Shown piece after piece: positions 49,764 to 61,000 of a DNA stretch of 64,000 nt. The position numbers were made by a program, and so were the translations under genes. The notes beneath the pieces are model-generated. The model saw only the letters and a list, made by a program, of their open reading frames with translations, was not told the DNA's origin and searched no databases. Source of the DNA: Gnetum montanum (taxonomy: Eukaryota; Streptophyta; Gnetopsida; Gnetales; Gnetaceae); NCBI GenBank assembly GCA_015680685.1, contig MNCI01029622.1, positions 668,017 through 732,016 on the forward strand, in the 5' to 3' direction. The stretch's first letter is position 1, and every line of letters begins with the position of its first letter.

Positions 49764-51131
49764 ATGAGGAAGCCTCACAGGAGAAATAAGATGAGTTCAA
49801 GGCCTGCTCTAAACATGAGATCCCCCTCTCTAACCACAATAGCCCCCTCTACACCATCTTCCAACAACTACTTCCTAGTATGGACCTTCTCAATTCAATT
49901 CACCCTTCCTCTTCGAGATGGTGACCATGCCAATTTAGCCTTCCTTGCAAGCAACCACTACATTTTCCTAACCCTATGCTCACAAAAGGGCCACATGCTA
50001 GCCCCAGATGATTTAGGCACCCCATATCCTACTTGTCTCATTGATGCCCAAGATGTCTATCCAACCCACTCGTGTGTGGCCCACTTCAGTCACCACACCC
50101 ATCCCTTAGCTAACACATCAACTAAACTTGTCCACGATGATGTTAAATTGACAAACTCCACAATGACCCAATGCCATAGATCTAACACAAGCCCATCCAA
50201 TGCAACCAACTAGTATATCCCCAAGCTTAGATCAAGCATTTTAGCTGATCCAAAACTTGACGGAGGAGATCAATCAACTCAAAGATAACTCTCTAACATC
50301 ATCAAGGTAATGTACTTTTACCAAGATGATCCCATAAGTTCTACGGTACCACCTCTAACTCTTCCAACTAGGGTCCCACTGCCTCAACTCACCAAGTATA
50401 ATGGTGAAGGATATCCCAATGCACACTTGGTCACATTTCAATCTAATTCCCTACTCCTTCATGCCTAGCCACATACCATCATGTGTGTGTTCCCTATGTC
50501 ACTCACTGGCAAGGCCTTAGATTGGTATCATGCACTACCCAAGGCCTCAATCTCTTCTTTGGAGGATCTCATAAGCTAGTTTGTGACATGCTTTAGGTAC
50601 AACATAAAGCTTGAAGCAATCCTCTACCAGCTCATGCAAGCCAAGCAAGGGCCCCTAGAGCCCATGCCAAAATTCCTCCAAGGTTGAAACACCCCATTGA
50701 GTGACATGCATTAACCCCTAGTAGAGACACACCTACTAACTATCTTCAAGGGTGTAGTGAATGACATCATCAAGTACAAACTATATTACCTAGTCCCAAA
50801 GTCTCTCAACCAAGCCTTTGCCCAAACAAAGGGCATAGAGAAGGTAGCACAAGCTAGCAATGACCCAACCTACATGGCCTATAGAAATCAACATGTGCAC
50901 AAGAAAAACACAATAGTGAAAATAGTGGCTGCAAGCACAATAGTAACCAATAAAAGCCTTAGGACTAAATAGCCTAAGGCCCTAGCTCACAAATCCACCA
51001 ACTCTAGCATCAACTTGCCTACATCAACAAGGGCTACCCCAAGGTCCAACTTTGAGCACAAGAATTACTCAAAGTATACACTACTACTGATGGAACCCTC
51101 TAAACTACTAGAGTAACTCTTGAAAGTCAGG
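49764..51131 (+). pseudogene. gag of copy C, cut by the insertion of copy D
   Basis: Open from 49764 to 50213 (Pro/Ser/Thr-rich N-terminus), then YFYQDDP near 50315, LTKYNGEGYPNAHLVTFQ, GKALDWYHALPKASISSLED (the intact Trp that is a stop in copy A), NDIIKYKLYYLVPKSL and a Lys-rich tail. Stops interrupt (after ATN at 50213, near 50468, near 50577 and others), including several at expected Trp or Gln codons. Sequence ends at 51131 inside the post-capsid linker. Capsid role by family. Confidence 0.8.
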
Positions 51132-51825
51132 TGTAACGACGGAAAATGTCGGTAGCTGGAAAATACTGACCAGATTCTGTGTACACAGTTTTAACCACGG
51201 ATCCGTGCGAGGGCTATGTTGGAAAAACGAATCCGCGGCGCCCTAAACGGTCTTGTCGATCAGACAGGGACTTACTAATCAGTAAATCGATGAATGTCTA
51301 ATGAAAAGATTTGATTCGAGGAATCGCAAAAACAAGGGGAAAACGATGTAGATGAATCGCAACAATGATAACGCTAAACACGATAAGAGGAGGCTGGCAT
51401 ACGAGAAACACGTAATTTCAAGATCTACGCCTTGACTTTAAAAAGAAATGTGTGTTTTGTATATCTCGTTACACTAGGGAGACCCCAATTACTGGATGTG
51501 AAGCAATGCACAAAGCAACAAGAAAACTGTCCAAAAAGAAGTCCGATCTACCTCAAGGGCTAAAGCCGGGATGCAAGGAAGGTCAAGCTCTAATGCCTAC
51601 CGATCAACTGTTTCTGACCAATAGAGTCTTCCCCAGCAGAACGATTACTCCTGTTGCCGGTACTCAAAGCGAACTGTGCTCTGTTTCTGCCAGAAGGTGA
51701 TGCTGTCAACAATTGCTAAAGTGCTGCTCTCTATATCTCTTCTCAAAAGTTATAAGTGCTACTGTGCTCAGCAAATTGCCTTTGCTTCTTTGATTTGCCA
51801 ACCTTTGTATCTTTGTCAACTGGGA

Positions 51826-51833
51826 TATTTATA
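51826..51833 (-). promoter_or_regulatory. LTR TATA box, copy D
   Basis: Minus strand GCTTATAAATATCCC; conserved in position with copies A and C. Confidence 0.68.
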
Positions 51834-51956
51834 AGCTGCGACGCTCCGTGGAAAAGGCGCAACCCTAATGACGTGTGTCCCTAGTGATTCGTTCGCGTAT
51901 TGTGCGTGTAAAGAAGAGGTCCACGTCGGGCATGCTTAAACTATCTTTGGGTCATA

Positions 51957-52334
51957 TTACGCTTATCACGCTGCGTTGCGTGCACGAGCGTAACATAACG
52001 TGGGAACAATAGATTTAGGCTGTTTTATGCTTACACACGTAGCCGCGCGTAATGAAGCGTAAATGATGTCTAGCTTGGCGACGCAATACGCTGTGATACG
52101 CTACGTTGCGTGATGAGCGTATGATGAGTGATCGCACCTTCTTGGACTTTGCTTATTCTAGAGCTTGTTACGCTGACGTGCGTAATAGAGCGTAAACCTG
52201 ACCTTGACCAAAAGACTTAGCAAAATACACAAGGAGTCGCATATTACGCTGCTCAAGCTTCTCCCTATGCCAAAGTGACTAGCCTTCAGAATCACGCTAA
52301 GCGCTATTACGCTACGTCACATGATATAGCGTAA
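51957..52334 (-). repeat. U3 hairpin array TTACGCT...AGCGTAA, about 70-bp period
   Basis: Five hairpins with 7-8-bp arms: 51957-51993, 52025-52062 (one G-T), 52096-52122 (ATACGCT/AGCGTAT), 52168-52195 and 52307-52334; a half-unit TTACGCT lies at 52244. Starts are 63-76 bp apart. Loops (13-23 nt) vary and include CGTTGCGTGATG-like text. All lie upstream of the LTR TATA box. Confidence 0.85.
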
Positions 52335-52504
52335 ACAGAGAAAACATAATAAGAGTAGCAATTTGCACAGGAAGTCGAAGACCCGATGCAATGCGCCTCT
52401 TGGTGTTGCCCTGTCTTATTCTCCCTTCTGGAATCCTGACATGCGCCCTTGCCTGAATTGCAAATCTTTTCCTGAGGCCGACTCGCAATTTTCACGGTGT
52501 TTCA

Positions 52505-53626
52505 ATGGCCCTTCTTTGTTGATGGTTGGAGGGCTTACCCGAAAGACGTTGACAAAGAATACGAAACACCGGATTGGTAGAAGCAAGAACAGTGTCTATC
52601 CATGGCTACTCAAGCATTGCCCTGTCAACATGGAAGAGCAAAGCTGGCGGGGATGGGAGATAGAATGACATAGTGGGAAACAGGTTCGGGGAAGACGTAA
52701 CAAAAGTCGGAATGGTAGGAATATAGAATATGTTTACGGAATGCACAGAAAAGTACGCACGTTCAGGTCGACAGGAATGCATTCCGACGAGCGTAACGCA
52801 TTAGCCTAAGATTTCTCTGTCACTGATTATAGCAGGAATGATTGCAAAAGGAGCATGGCGCGTCACTTTTGCGATATCTCTGCTAATGTGAGTGCGGAAA
52901 ATGGATGCTGGCGTATGTAGCTTCTGCGTATCGGAAGCGGGTGGTGGGGATGAAGGGAAATAAGAGCTAAGGGTAGGGTTGTGAGAGGCATAGGCATGCT
53001 GATTTAAGTGGTCGGGCAAAACTGAGCAGCCATTTCAAGATGCTATTATCCTTCACCGCTCAGGTGAGTGCATCTTTGAACGACATCCACGAAGCAAGTA
53101 ACCTGCAACCACAGAAGAAAATAGAGGACACCATTGCCCATGCGAACAAGAGGCGAGGTTGTCGAAACGAGCACCGCTTGATGCGAGATAGAGCAATTGG
53201 AACGGGAAGAAGGGGCTGGAGCATGAGGCCGGGGCCGCCAATCCTGACGATTGGCCCAGCATACCTTCACCAAAAGGCATCAGACACAGTGAACCTAACT
53301 CGTTAGACAAGGAACCAGCTAGATGAATTTGCGAAGCCAGCATCCGATAGCGATGATCGGCGGAGGCCCCTGAGGTCGTTGTCGATGAGGATTTCGTCAG
53401 GGCTCCGGCTGGCAGGACCAAACTCTCAGAGGTGCCACCACTGTAGTGGGCGTAGCGACGGCATCTCCGAGGGATCAGTAGGATGCCTTTCAGCGCGTCC
53501 GAGGAATCAGTAGGATGCCAGTGGGGTGGTGACGTTGGGGCTGTCCCAGTATCCCACCCCGTTTGTCGTGCAGCTGTACAGAGACGATCACGCTCGCTTG
53601 AGTTACATGGAAGCAGTCTGTAAGTC
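52505..53626 (-). other. Polypurine tract and 3' untranslated part of copy D
   Basis: Minus strand CAAAGAAGGGCCAT directly before the LTR is the likely polypurine tract (matching copy B). Further on, the motif CCGAGGRATCAGTAGGATGCC occurs twice (53466-53519). No coding similarity; small frames at 52801-53019 are unassigned. Confidence 0.5.
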
Positions 53627-54112
53627 CCAGTTTTGAGTCCTGGTAGACTATCATTGCTGGTTTTAAGTCTCAGCAGACCATGGTCCCAGTTTAAAGTCTG
53701 GGTAGACCAAGAAATGCTAGTTTTACATCGTAGAGGACGGTGGTATGTCTGATTTATGGTCTCAGCAGACCGTGCTGTGGATGTCAGTTTCGTGTCATGA
53801 CCCAGGGACAAGTCTGTGTTGGTTTTACGTCTTAGCAGACGACTACTTACCTGTGCCAGTTTAACGTCGTGGCGGACGCGTTCAAAAGATGCCATTTTTT
53901 CGTCTTGGCAGACCTGTGCAACGTTGCTAGTTTTACGTCGTAGCGGACGGTTACAACTTGCCAGTTTAGCATCATAGCGGACGATCAGTGCCAGTTTAAC
54001 ATCATAGCGAACAGTCAGTGCCAGTTTAACGTCGTAGCGGACGCGTGCAAGGAATGTCAGTTTTACGTTGTAGCGGACGGTTCGTGCCAGTTTAGCGTCG
54101 TAGCAGACGAAT
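53627..54112 (+). repeat. Array of about 15 AGTTTWA hairpin units behind integrase
   Basis: Units on the plus strand, about 26 bp plus 4-15 bp spacers: (T)GCCAGTTTWA, then a stem-loop such as CGTC-GTAGCG-GACG, GTCT-CAGC-AGAC, GTCT-GGGT-AGAC or CGTCTTGGCAGAC. Clear units near 53629, 53658, 53687, 53717, 53786, 53822, 53857, 53926, 53962, 53992, 54022, 54057 and 54088. Stem bases change in pairs between units while the AGTTTWA box stays. A minus-strand frame (54135-53053) reads through as a Val-Arg-Tyr-Asp-Val-Lys-Leu repeat. Confidence 0.8.
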
Positions 54113-54139
54113 ACTGCCATGCCTGCTGTTAACACCGTG

Positions 54140-57100
54140 GATGCTGCTAAATGTAATACCGCTTCAGATATACATGATTTCCAGGGTTTGCTACTTCATT
54201 GCCGTTGACGTTTGCTAACTTGAATGCGTCGTTGCTGTACGCGTAGACCACCAAGAAAGGGCCTTCCCAGTTTGCAGAGAACTTGCCTACTGGTTCACGC
54301 ACAGCCTTAAGAACAAGATCTCCTTTCTTGATTGGACACAGTTGAAGGTTGTGGCAATGTTTCTGTCACTGTTTGTCTTGATATCTTTAGATCGTGTTAA
54401 GAGCCTGTATCCGCTTCTCTTCCACTGAATCCAGATCTGCGATTCGAGACTCGGTGTGTTGAGCCTCATTTATAACCATGGAGAGGACCATTCTGAAAGA
54501 AGGGATTTGCAACTCAAGAGGTAGCACTACTTTAGACCCGTAAACCAGGCCATAGGGCATACTACCCGTAGCTGTTCGACACGTAGTACGATATGCCCAT
54601 AGTACATAGAGGATCTGTTCGTGCCACCGCCTTTTGTTGCCATCGAGCATTTTCTTGAGCAGATTGATGATCACTTTGTTCATTGCTTCAGCTTGACCAT
54701 TCGCTTGCGGGTAATAGGGGGAGGAAAAGGATTGTCTAATGCCTAGGTTATCACAGAAAGATTTGGTTTCTGTGCTACTAAACTGTGGCCCATTATCAGT
54801 CACGATAGTTATTGGGAGACCAAATCTGGTTACTATGTTGTCCAGGATGAAATGGCAAATCTGTTGAGATGTGATCTTTCACAGGGGAACAGCCTCTACC
54901 CACTTTGTGAAATACTCAGTAGCGGTAATGATGAAGCTATGACCCGCGGAAGATTTTGGCGTGATGGGGCCTATAATGTCTAGTCCCCATTGTTGAAATG
55001 GCCATGTTATCTGCGTCGCGTGTAGTTTTGTAGGTGACACGTGTATAAGATTTGCGTGACGCTGACACGTGTCGCAAGTTTTAACCTTTGTCAGGCAATC
55101 CTTTTCCATGCGTGGCCAGTAGTATCCTAAGCGACGGATTTTTAGGGCCATAGCCCGTGGTGCTACGTGGCCGCCGCACAGTCCCTCATGAACTTCACCG
55201 ACTATATGCTATGCTTAGTCTTTGTCAACGCAAGTAAGCAGCACGCCATTGAAGGAGCGTCTACAAAGAGCACTGTCTCCGATGATGACATATTGCCTAG
55301 CCCGCTTACGGACTGCGTCTTTCTGTGCGTGTGTTAATGCAGACGGTAGCTCGCCCTGTAAAAGGTAAGTTTTAATGTCGTTGTACCATTCAGGCGTGCT
55401 TTCCTCGAGAAGAGAGGATATTTACGCCATCTGAATGATAGGATCTATGCAGTCTATAATCAATGCAGGGCAGGTGTCCAAAAGATGTGCAGGCACATTC
55501 AGAGCCAGTGTAGCCAGTGCGTCGGCTAGTGTGTTATCCGTGCGGGGCACGTGCTGGACATCGATGGACACAAATCATCTCAGAAGATCTTTAGCCTTAT
55601 CGCAGTAGGGCTGCAAATGTACAGCCTTGCAGGCATAGACCCCTGTGATCTGATTTATGACAAGCATCGAATCGCCTCTAATCGCCAGGTGTTGAACGTC
55701 GAGTTCACTGGCAGTTAGTAATCCCCTTAGGAGCCCCTCGTACTCTGCCACATTGTTCGTACAGGGGAAGGTCAAGCGATAAGCATGTAGACGCACATCC
55801 TCAGGCGATAGCGTGATAATGGTGGAAGCACTGCCGCCTCTAGCGGTTGAAGCGCCATCGAAGTACAAGGTTTCTTCGGGTCCTGTCGAGACAGGGCTTA
55901 AACTATGTACATGTTCGTCAGGGAACTCGGGCTCTATAGTCACCTGATTGTTATTCGGTGAAGTTATTAACTGGTTAGCTATCGCTTGGCCTTTCATAGA
56001 TGATTGGCCGATATAGTGCAGATCGAATTCTGCCGTGATAGCCTTCCAGCGAGCTATTTTACTACTCTCGTATAAGCTATGCATAATGGCCCTAAGAATG
56101 TTTTTTTTACAGATGACGTTGACCTTGCTACGGAAAAGATAATGTCTGCATTTTTTAAGCGTAAAAACTAATGCTAGGCAATTACGCTCTACATCGTTAT
56201 ACCTCGTTTCGTATGCACATAGGGCATGACTCAAGTAGTAGATGGACACTTCCGACCCATCATCCCTCCTTTGACAAAGTAATGCCGCTAACGCTACGTC
56301 CGAAGTTGCGAGGTAAATGTAAAAAGGCAAGTCCCTTTGTGGTGGGAAAACCGTCAGTAAATGTTGCAGTTCTTGTTTTAAACTATCAAATGCACGCTGG
56401 CAATCGTCGGTCCATTCAAAATTAACCTCCTTTTTCAACAAGTGTTGCATAGGGTGTAACTTGTCAGTTAACCTCGAAATGAACCGACGTATAAACTGTA
56501 GGCGTCTCTGTAACCCGCGTAATTGCTTAAGGTCTGTGGGAGGCGTTAGCTCAACAATGGCTTTGACGTTATCAGGGTCAACTCGTATGCCAGCTTCCGA
56601 CACCACAAACCCCAGCATGCGTCTGGTTTTGACTCAGAATACGCACTTCTTTGGGTTAAGTCGGAGCTCGTATTTGGAGCATCTTTTTAGGACTAACTCC
56701 AGGTCTCCTGAATGATCCTCAGACTTTAAAGACTTAACAGCTATATCGTCTACGTAATCATTCAGCTTTCCGAGGAGGTAATCGCTAAAGATGTATGTCA
56801 TGGCCCGTTGATACGTTGCTCCGGTGTTCTTTAGACCAAAAGGCATCATAGTGTAGCAGAAGGTGCCCCAAGGCATCATAAACATCATTTTCAATTGATG
56901 TTCTGGGTTAATATGAATCTGGTTATAGCCTGAAAAGCCATCCATGAAGGATAGCAACGCATGCCCAGCTGTTGTATCGACTAGCTGGTCGATGCTCAGA
57001 AGTGGGAAGTTATCCTTGATCGTTGCCTTATTCAAATCCCGGAAGTCGATGCAAATGCGTATACTTCCAGTCTTCTTTGGGACGACTACAATGTTAGACA

Positions 57101-57722
57101 CCCAATCCGAGTAATCGACCGCACGAATGAAACTAGCCTGATACAGTTTGGTGATTTCATTACGCACGGCTAGCGCGATCTCTGGCTTGATTTTGCGTGC
57201 TTTTTGCCTAACTGCTTTAATCTGCGGTTCTAAGATGATGTTATGCTGGATTAGCCTGGGATCTAGTCCAGGCATATCCTCGTATGACCATGCGAAGATG
57301 GTAATGTTGTCTTGCAGGACCTGTGTTATGGCATCGTGCCTTTTCTGGTCTAATAAAGAACTCACTTTAAGCGCTCTGACCTCACCTCTATGCGTAACGA
57401 TAGAGACCTCACGGAGAGGGTCTTCAGTTATGTCCCCAGCTTCTAGATCTAGTGTACGCGTCGATTGTTTTGGCCACTCTAGGGATGTCTCCGACGCAGC
57501 TATGGTTACATCTTCTAAAGAGGGGTTAGCGTCTATCAAGATGGAGTCAAATTGTCTAGTTATCTTCCCGTATGGGCCTGTCAAAGTTAGGGGTGCTGAA
57601 ACTATTACGTCCATTTGCCGTCTAACCCTACAAAATCGCCAAGTGCGTAAATGATTAAGAGACAAGTGACGTGATGTCGCCGAACATGGAAGGCTAATCT
57701 GAATTTTGAATATTATAGACAA
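54140..57722 (-). pseudogene. pol of copy D: RT, RNase H, second RNase H, integrase
   Basis: One frame of about 1,190 codons. RT: RICIDFRDLNKAT, FMDGFSGYNQ and NDYVDDIAVKS (YVDD at 56745-56756). First RNase H follows (FYIYLATSDVALAALL, then YETRYNDVERNCLALVF). Second RNase H: YFDGAS, NNVAEYEGLL, RGDSMLVINQ and TDNTLADALA, giving the D-E-D-D set. Integrase: HEGLCGGH with KTCDTCQRH zinc site, WGLDIIGP, TDNGPQF and NGQAEAMNK with 35 residues between the last Asp and Glu, then a GPF-type tail (NWEGPFLVVYAY). All catalytic residues are present. Stops: TGA 56634-56636, TGA 55575-55577, more between 55450 and 55190, TGA near 54880 and TAA 54387-54389. No frameshift seen. There is no gag or protease in this frame; a splice acceptor-like TTCAAAATTCAG lies at its start (57699). 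Confidence 0.9.
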
Positions 57723-58042
57723 GCTGTAATCAATGTAACCCGATTACGAGGCAATAAGATGTGGTAGTTTAACGTCATTTCGGACAGTGGCGCATGCGAT
57801 ATCGGCCGCATTAATAACTAGATTTTCGGGTTCCGTTTTAGGGAAGTCCCGCTTAAATCGGATATCAAGTCGGTGATCTTCGCATATAAGCAAGCAGTTT
57901 TTTGTGAGGACAAGTTGTTGGCTATTGTGAATTTGAATTCGTAACTGCTACAGAGCGAAAGAAGGCAGAGCAGAGGATTGGAGTGAGTGACTTTGCGAGG
58001 ATTTGCAAGTGTTAAGCTGTGAAAAATTTTGAAGCTGTTGCA
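57723..58042 (+). promoter_or_regulatory. Divergent spacer and promoter of the antisense gene, copy D
   Basis: About 320 bp between the start of pol (minus) and the ATG of the antisense gene (plus). It holds one AGTTTAACGTC-ATTTCG-GAC hairpin unit (57766-57786), TATAAG in CGCATATAAGCAAG (57885-57890) and a plausible 5' UTR. The ATG at 58043 has a favourable context (GCAATGGCA). Confidence 0.55.
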
Positions 58043-61000
58043 ATGGCACCGAAGGTCAAGAGGAAGAACGCAAAACTGGCCAAAATCGATGAAATGCAGG
58101 CAAATCTGGATCAAGTTTTGCAGGCGCTGGTCGATGTTCGTGATCCTACGCCGCTGAACCGGTTAGTCATATGTTTACTTATGTTTGTTTCAATATCTAC
58201 TTTTCGTGGTATATTTTTGTTCACGTGAATATGAATTTCAAATTGTGGACCTCAGGTTAAGGCGAGGGTTTGATGGGGTTGCGTCTACCGCCATTGTCAG
58301 GGACGAACCTTGCGTTATTGCAAGGGTTTGGGTGATTTCGGCATGGATAGCTAGGTGTAGTTTATAAGTTTTCTATATTAGTGGTGCGAATGTAGATGTA
58401 GGTGTTAATGTATGTATTGGGTTTTCTGTGCAGCATTACGCTAAAGCCTATTCTGATTGTGTTGGATCTTGTCGGGGTTTTGTGTTGTGTAAACCCCATC
58501 GTCCCCAATGTGCCTCCTCCGCACACGCGGTTGCAAGGGAAGGCCATATGGTTTCGACAGGGTGCGCTAGAGTTTCTGCAGTTCTTGCTGCGCAACTTCA
58601 GCTTCATCGTATGGTTTGATTTGTCTGGTGAAATCGCCAGTGCTCTATTAGAGCACCTGTTGGCGGGTTCTGCGCAAGGGATTCTGGCCTTCTTGACAGA
58701 CGGGGCCATCGATACGGGCCGTCCTGAGGACCGAGAACTTAGCGCGCGAGGCTTGCGGAGCTTAAACTGGATCTGGGAAACGGCCCAGTTCAGTTGTTAT
58801 CACGCATATAACACGTTGTTCGTGGCTTGCCATGTCTCGACCTGTTTCCAGAACCCACAGGGCACGGTGTACTACGCAGGCGGGTAAGCGAATTTTAGTA
58901 ACTGTCTATTTTTCTATTTTTCTTTGTTGTATGTATGTTGTTGGTGTGAAATATAAGAGAAGCCTATGTGCAAAATGTAAAAATAAGCTTATGTTGTATG
59001 GTATAGGTTATTTATTCAGGACAACAGGTTAGTTGGAGATGGGGATGTGTTATCATGGGCCGAAACGGCGATAATGCCGTTTACCGCAACCAGCAACGTG
59101 CACGCTGGTGTTATAGAGCAGATTGGCTTTGACATGCGTGAGTACCCCACCCATTACGCTAGGGCTTTTGAGAGTTTCCAGAGACTCGGGTGGCTGCACG
59201 ATGACTGGACCTTGGATCCGCCCCTTACTGTTGAGGACGTGCAGAGGGAACTCCTGCCATTTCCCCTGCCACTTAGCCCCGGAAAGGCTGTTGTATAGCG
59301 GGTTATGGCATAGCGTATGTTGTAAAGCATGAGCATTGCATAATAGTGCTTTAGCTTAACTTGTGGTTTACGCTTTTCAGTCAGGGAATCCCGGGAGATT
59401 ACCCTTACGATTTCTGGTCGCGAGGCGAGTACCGTCTTCTTCTGCTATGGCGATATCAAGGACGCCCAGCGCTGGCTCGGCCATTCGGCGGCCCCAGTCG
59501 CGGTGACCTCCAAGATCCGAGCAGCAGGGCTAATGCATTTGTTTTTAGCTGCAACCCCTGATGTTCCTGCCAATGAGATGTTGACCCTGGTCAACTCCTT
59601 TAACGAAAAAGCGGAGCGTTTTTGCACGCGCATACATAACGTGCGCGTAAGCTTTAACATCGACGCTCAGCTCTTCGCGGATCTCTTTGGCGTCCCCTCG
59701 GACAGCCTTCCAGTAAGTGAGAAGGCGAAGAGAAGCACCGCCTTTCAAAATTGGCTGAAGGAGTGGGTGAGTATCCCAAAGGAAACCAAAGGGTTTCCTT
59801 GCGAAAAATTCTAGATGGGTGCTGCCAAGACGCTTTATCCCCTCTTCCGGGCTCAGGCTTTCCCTAAAACTCTCTCGCAAGGGAGGTTCTTTTCTGTAGA
59901 ACAAAACCATATTATGCAAGAGGTTCTGGAAGAGGGGACCCAATTCAACTGGGCAAACTATTTTCCTAAGGTGCTGCATAACGAGATGGTCAAGCTTCGC
60001 CAGAAGCTTGAATCCCGGTTCAACGTGCATCACGCCTTCTTCATAGCTTGCCTCCGGCAGTTTGCTGAGTTTCTGGTCATCCAAAGGAATGGGATTTGTG
60101 CGCAGCAAGACCAGGACCAGCTGTCCAGACCTTGGATTGCCCACATCCTCAGCACTACCCGTGGGCAGGATTCGCCGGAAGGGATCGGGGAGTCATTGTG
60201 TATAACGACCAAGGGTTTGGCGGTGCCCCAAGTGCGAGGCCTCGACAGTGTAGGCGGGATAATGCCTACTTACACTGGTGACGCCTCGTGAGGGAAACGC
60301 CTGGTGGAAGAACTCATCGAACCTGCAGCTCGGCGTAAGAGGCTCCGTATCGCCGAGGCCCCTGAGGGTGCGGGACGAACTGTGTCGGTCAAAGTTCAGC
60401 GGAGTAAGCCTCCGACTAGTAAGCATGCAGAAATTGTATTACGCAACGTTTGTTTAGATGTTTTGTAATGATATACTAAGGTGCTATGACATGACCAGTA
60501 AAAATTATGGAAGAACTGACCCTTGAGATGGGGGCCTCAATTTTGGAAGAAGAGGCCCCAGCTGTTAGCGTGAGCCGTGTACAGGCTCTGGTGCGTCAGG
60601 AGGCCCCAGCTACTGGAACCAGTGACGCATAGACTTAAGTGCGTGAAAGGGAAAGGGATGCAGAAGATGTCGGCGAAGTCACCACTGTCACAGGTAGAGG
60701 TAATGGGTGTGTTAGCGTGTTTGCCAGATTTCTGTAAACAGATGAGGTTTCTAACTGGATTACGCTACAAGAGAAGAAGAGGTGTCCACGTCTGTCGCTG
60801 TGAGCAGCGTATCGAGAAATTTTCCTAACAAGTTTGCCTTCATGAAAGGGGTTGTTAGTGACATGATTGAGCGCTTGGAGCGCGTCGAACCTGGAGCAGG
60901 TACGTTATGGTTGTAGTCAGTTTGTGATATTACGCAGTAGTAATGTGTCATCAATACTGATGATGTTTTCTGTTAGGAGCTCACCTCCGATGGGATCCCA

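Larger units (their letters stand above)
47174..51131 (+). mobile_element. Copy C: 5' part of a Tat-like element nested in copy B
   Basis: 5' LTR, primer site, leader and gag on the plus strand. Gag is cut at 51131 by the end of copy D's LTR: the last codons read SKYTLLLMEPSKLLE and align with SKYTPLPIKPSKLLS of copy A, which continues uninterrupted. The rest of copy C is therefore expected beyond the right end of the window, after copy D. Confidence 0.8.
51132..52504 (-). repeat. 3' LTR of copy D
   Basis: 1,373 bp. Minus strand starts TGAAACACCGTGAAAATTG (aligns with AAACACC of the copy A and C LTR starts) and ends CGTCGTTACA. A purine tract precedes it. Its left edge is the insertion point in the gag of copy C. 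U3 carries TTACGCT/AGCGTAA hairpins; TATA at 51826. Confidence 0.78.

Noticed and set aside
51452-51700. 82-codon frame on the plus strand
   Set aside because: Lies within R-U5 of the copy D LTR; no similarity seen in other copies.
53627-54112. CRISPR-like regular array
   Set aside because: Units vary, spacers are only 4-15 bp and share no CRISPR geometry; the context is a plant retrotransposon.
57148-57654. 168-codon plus-strand frame
   Set aside because: Shadow opposite the conserved RT N-terminal region; no independent support.
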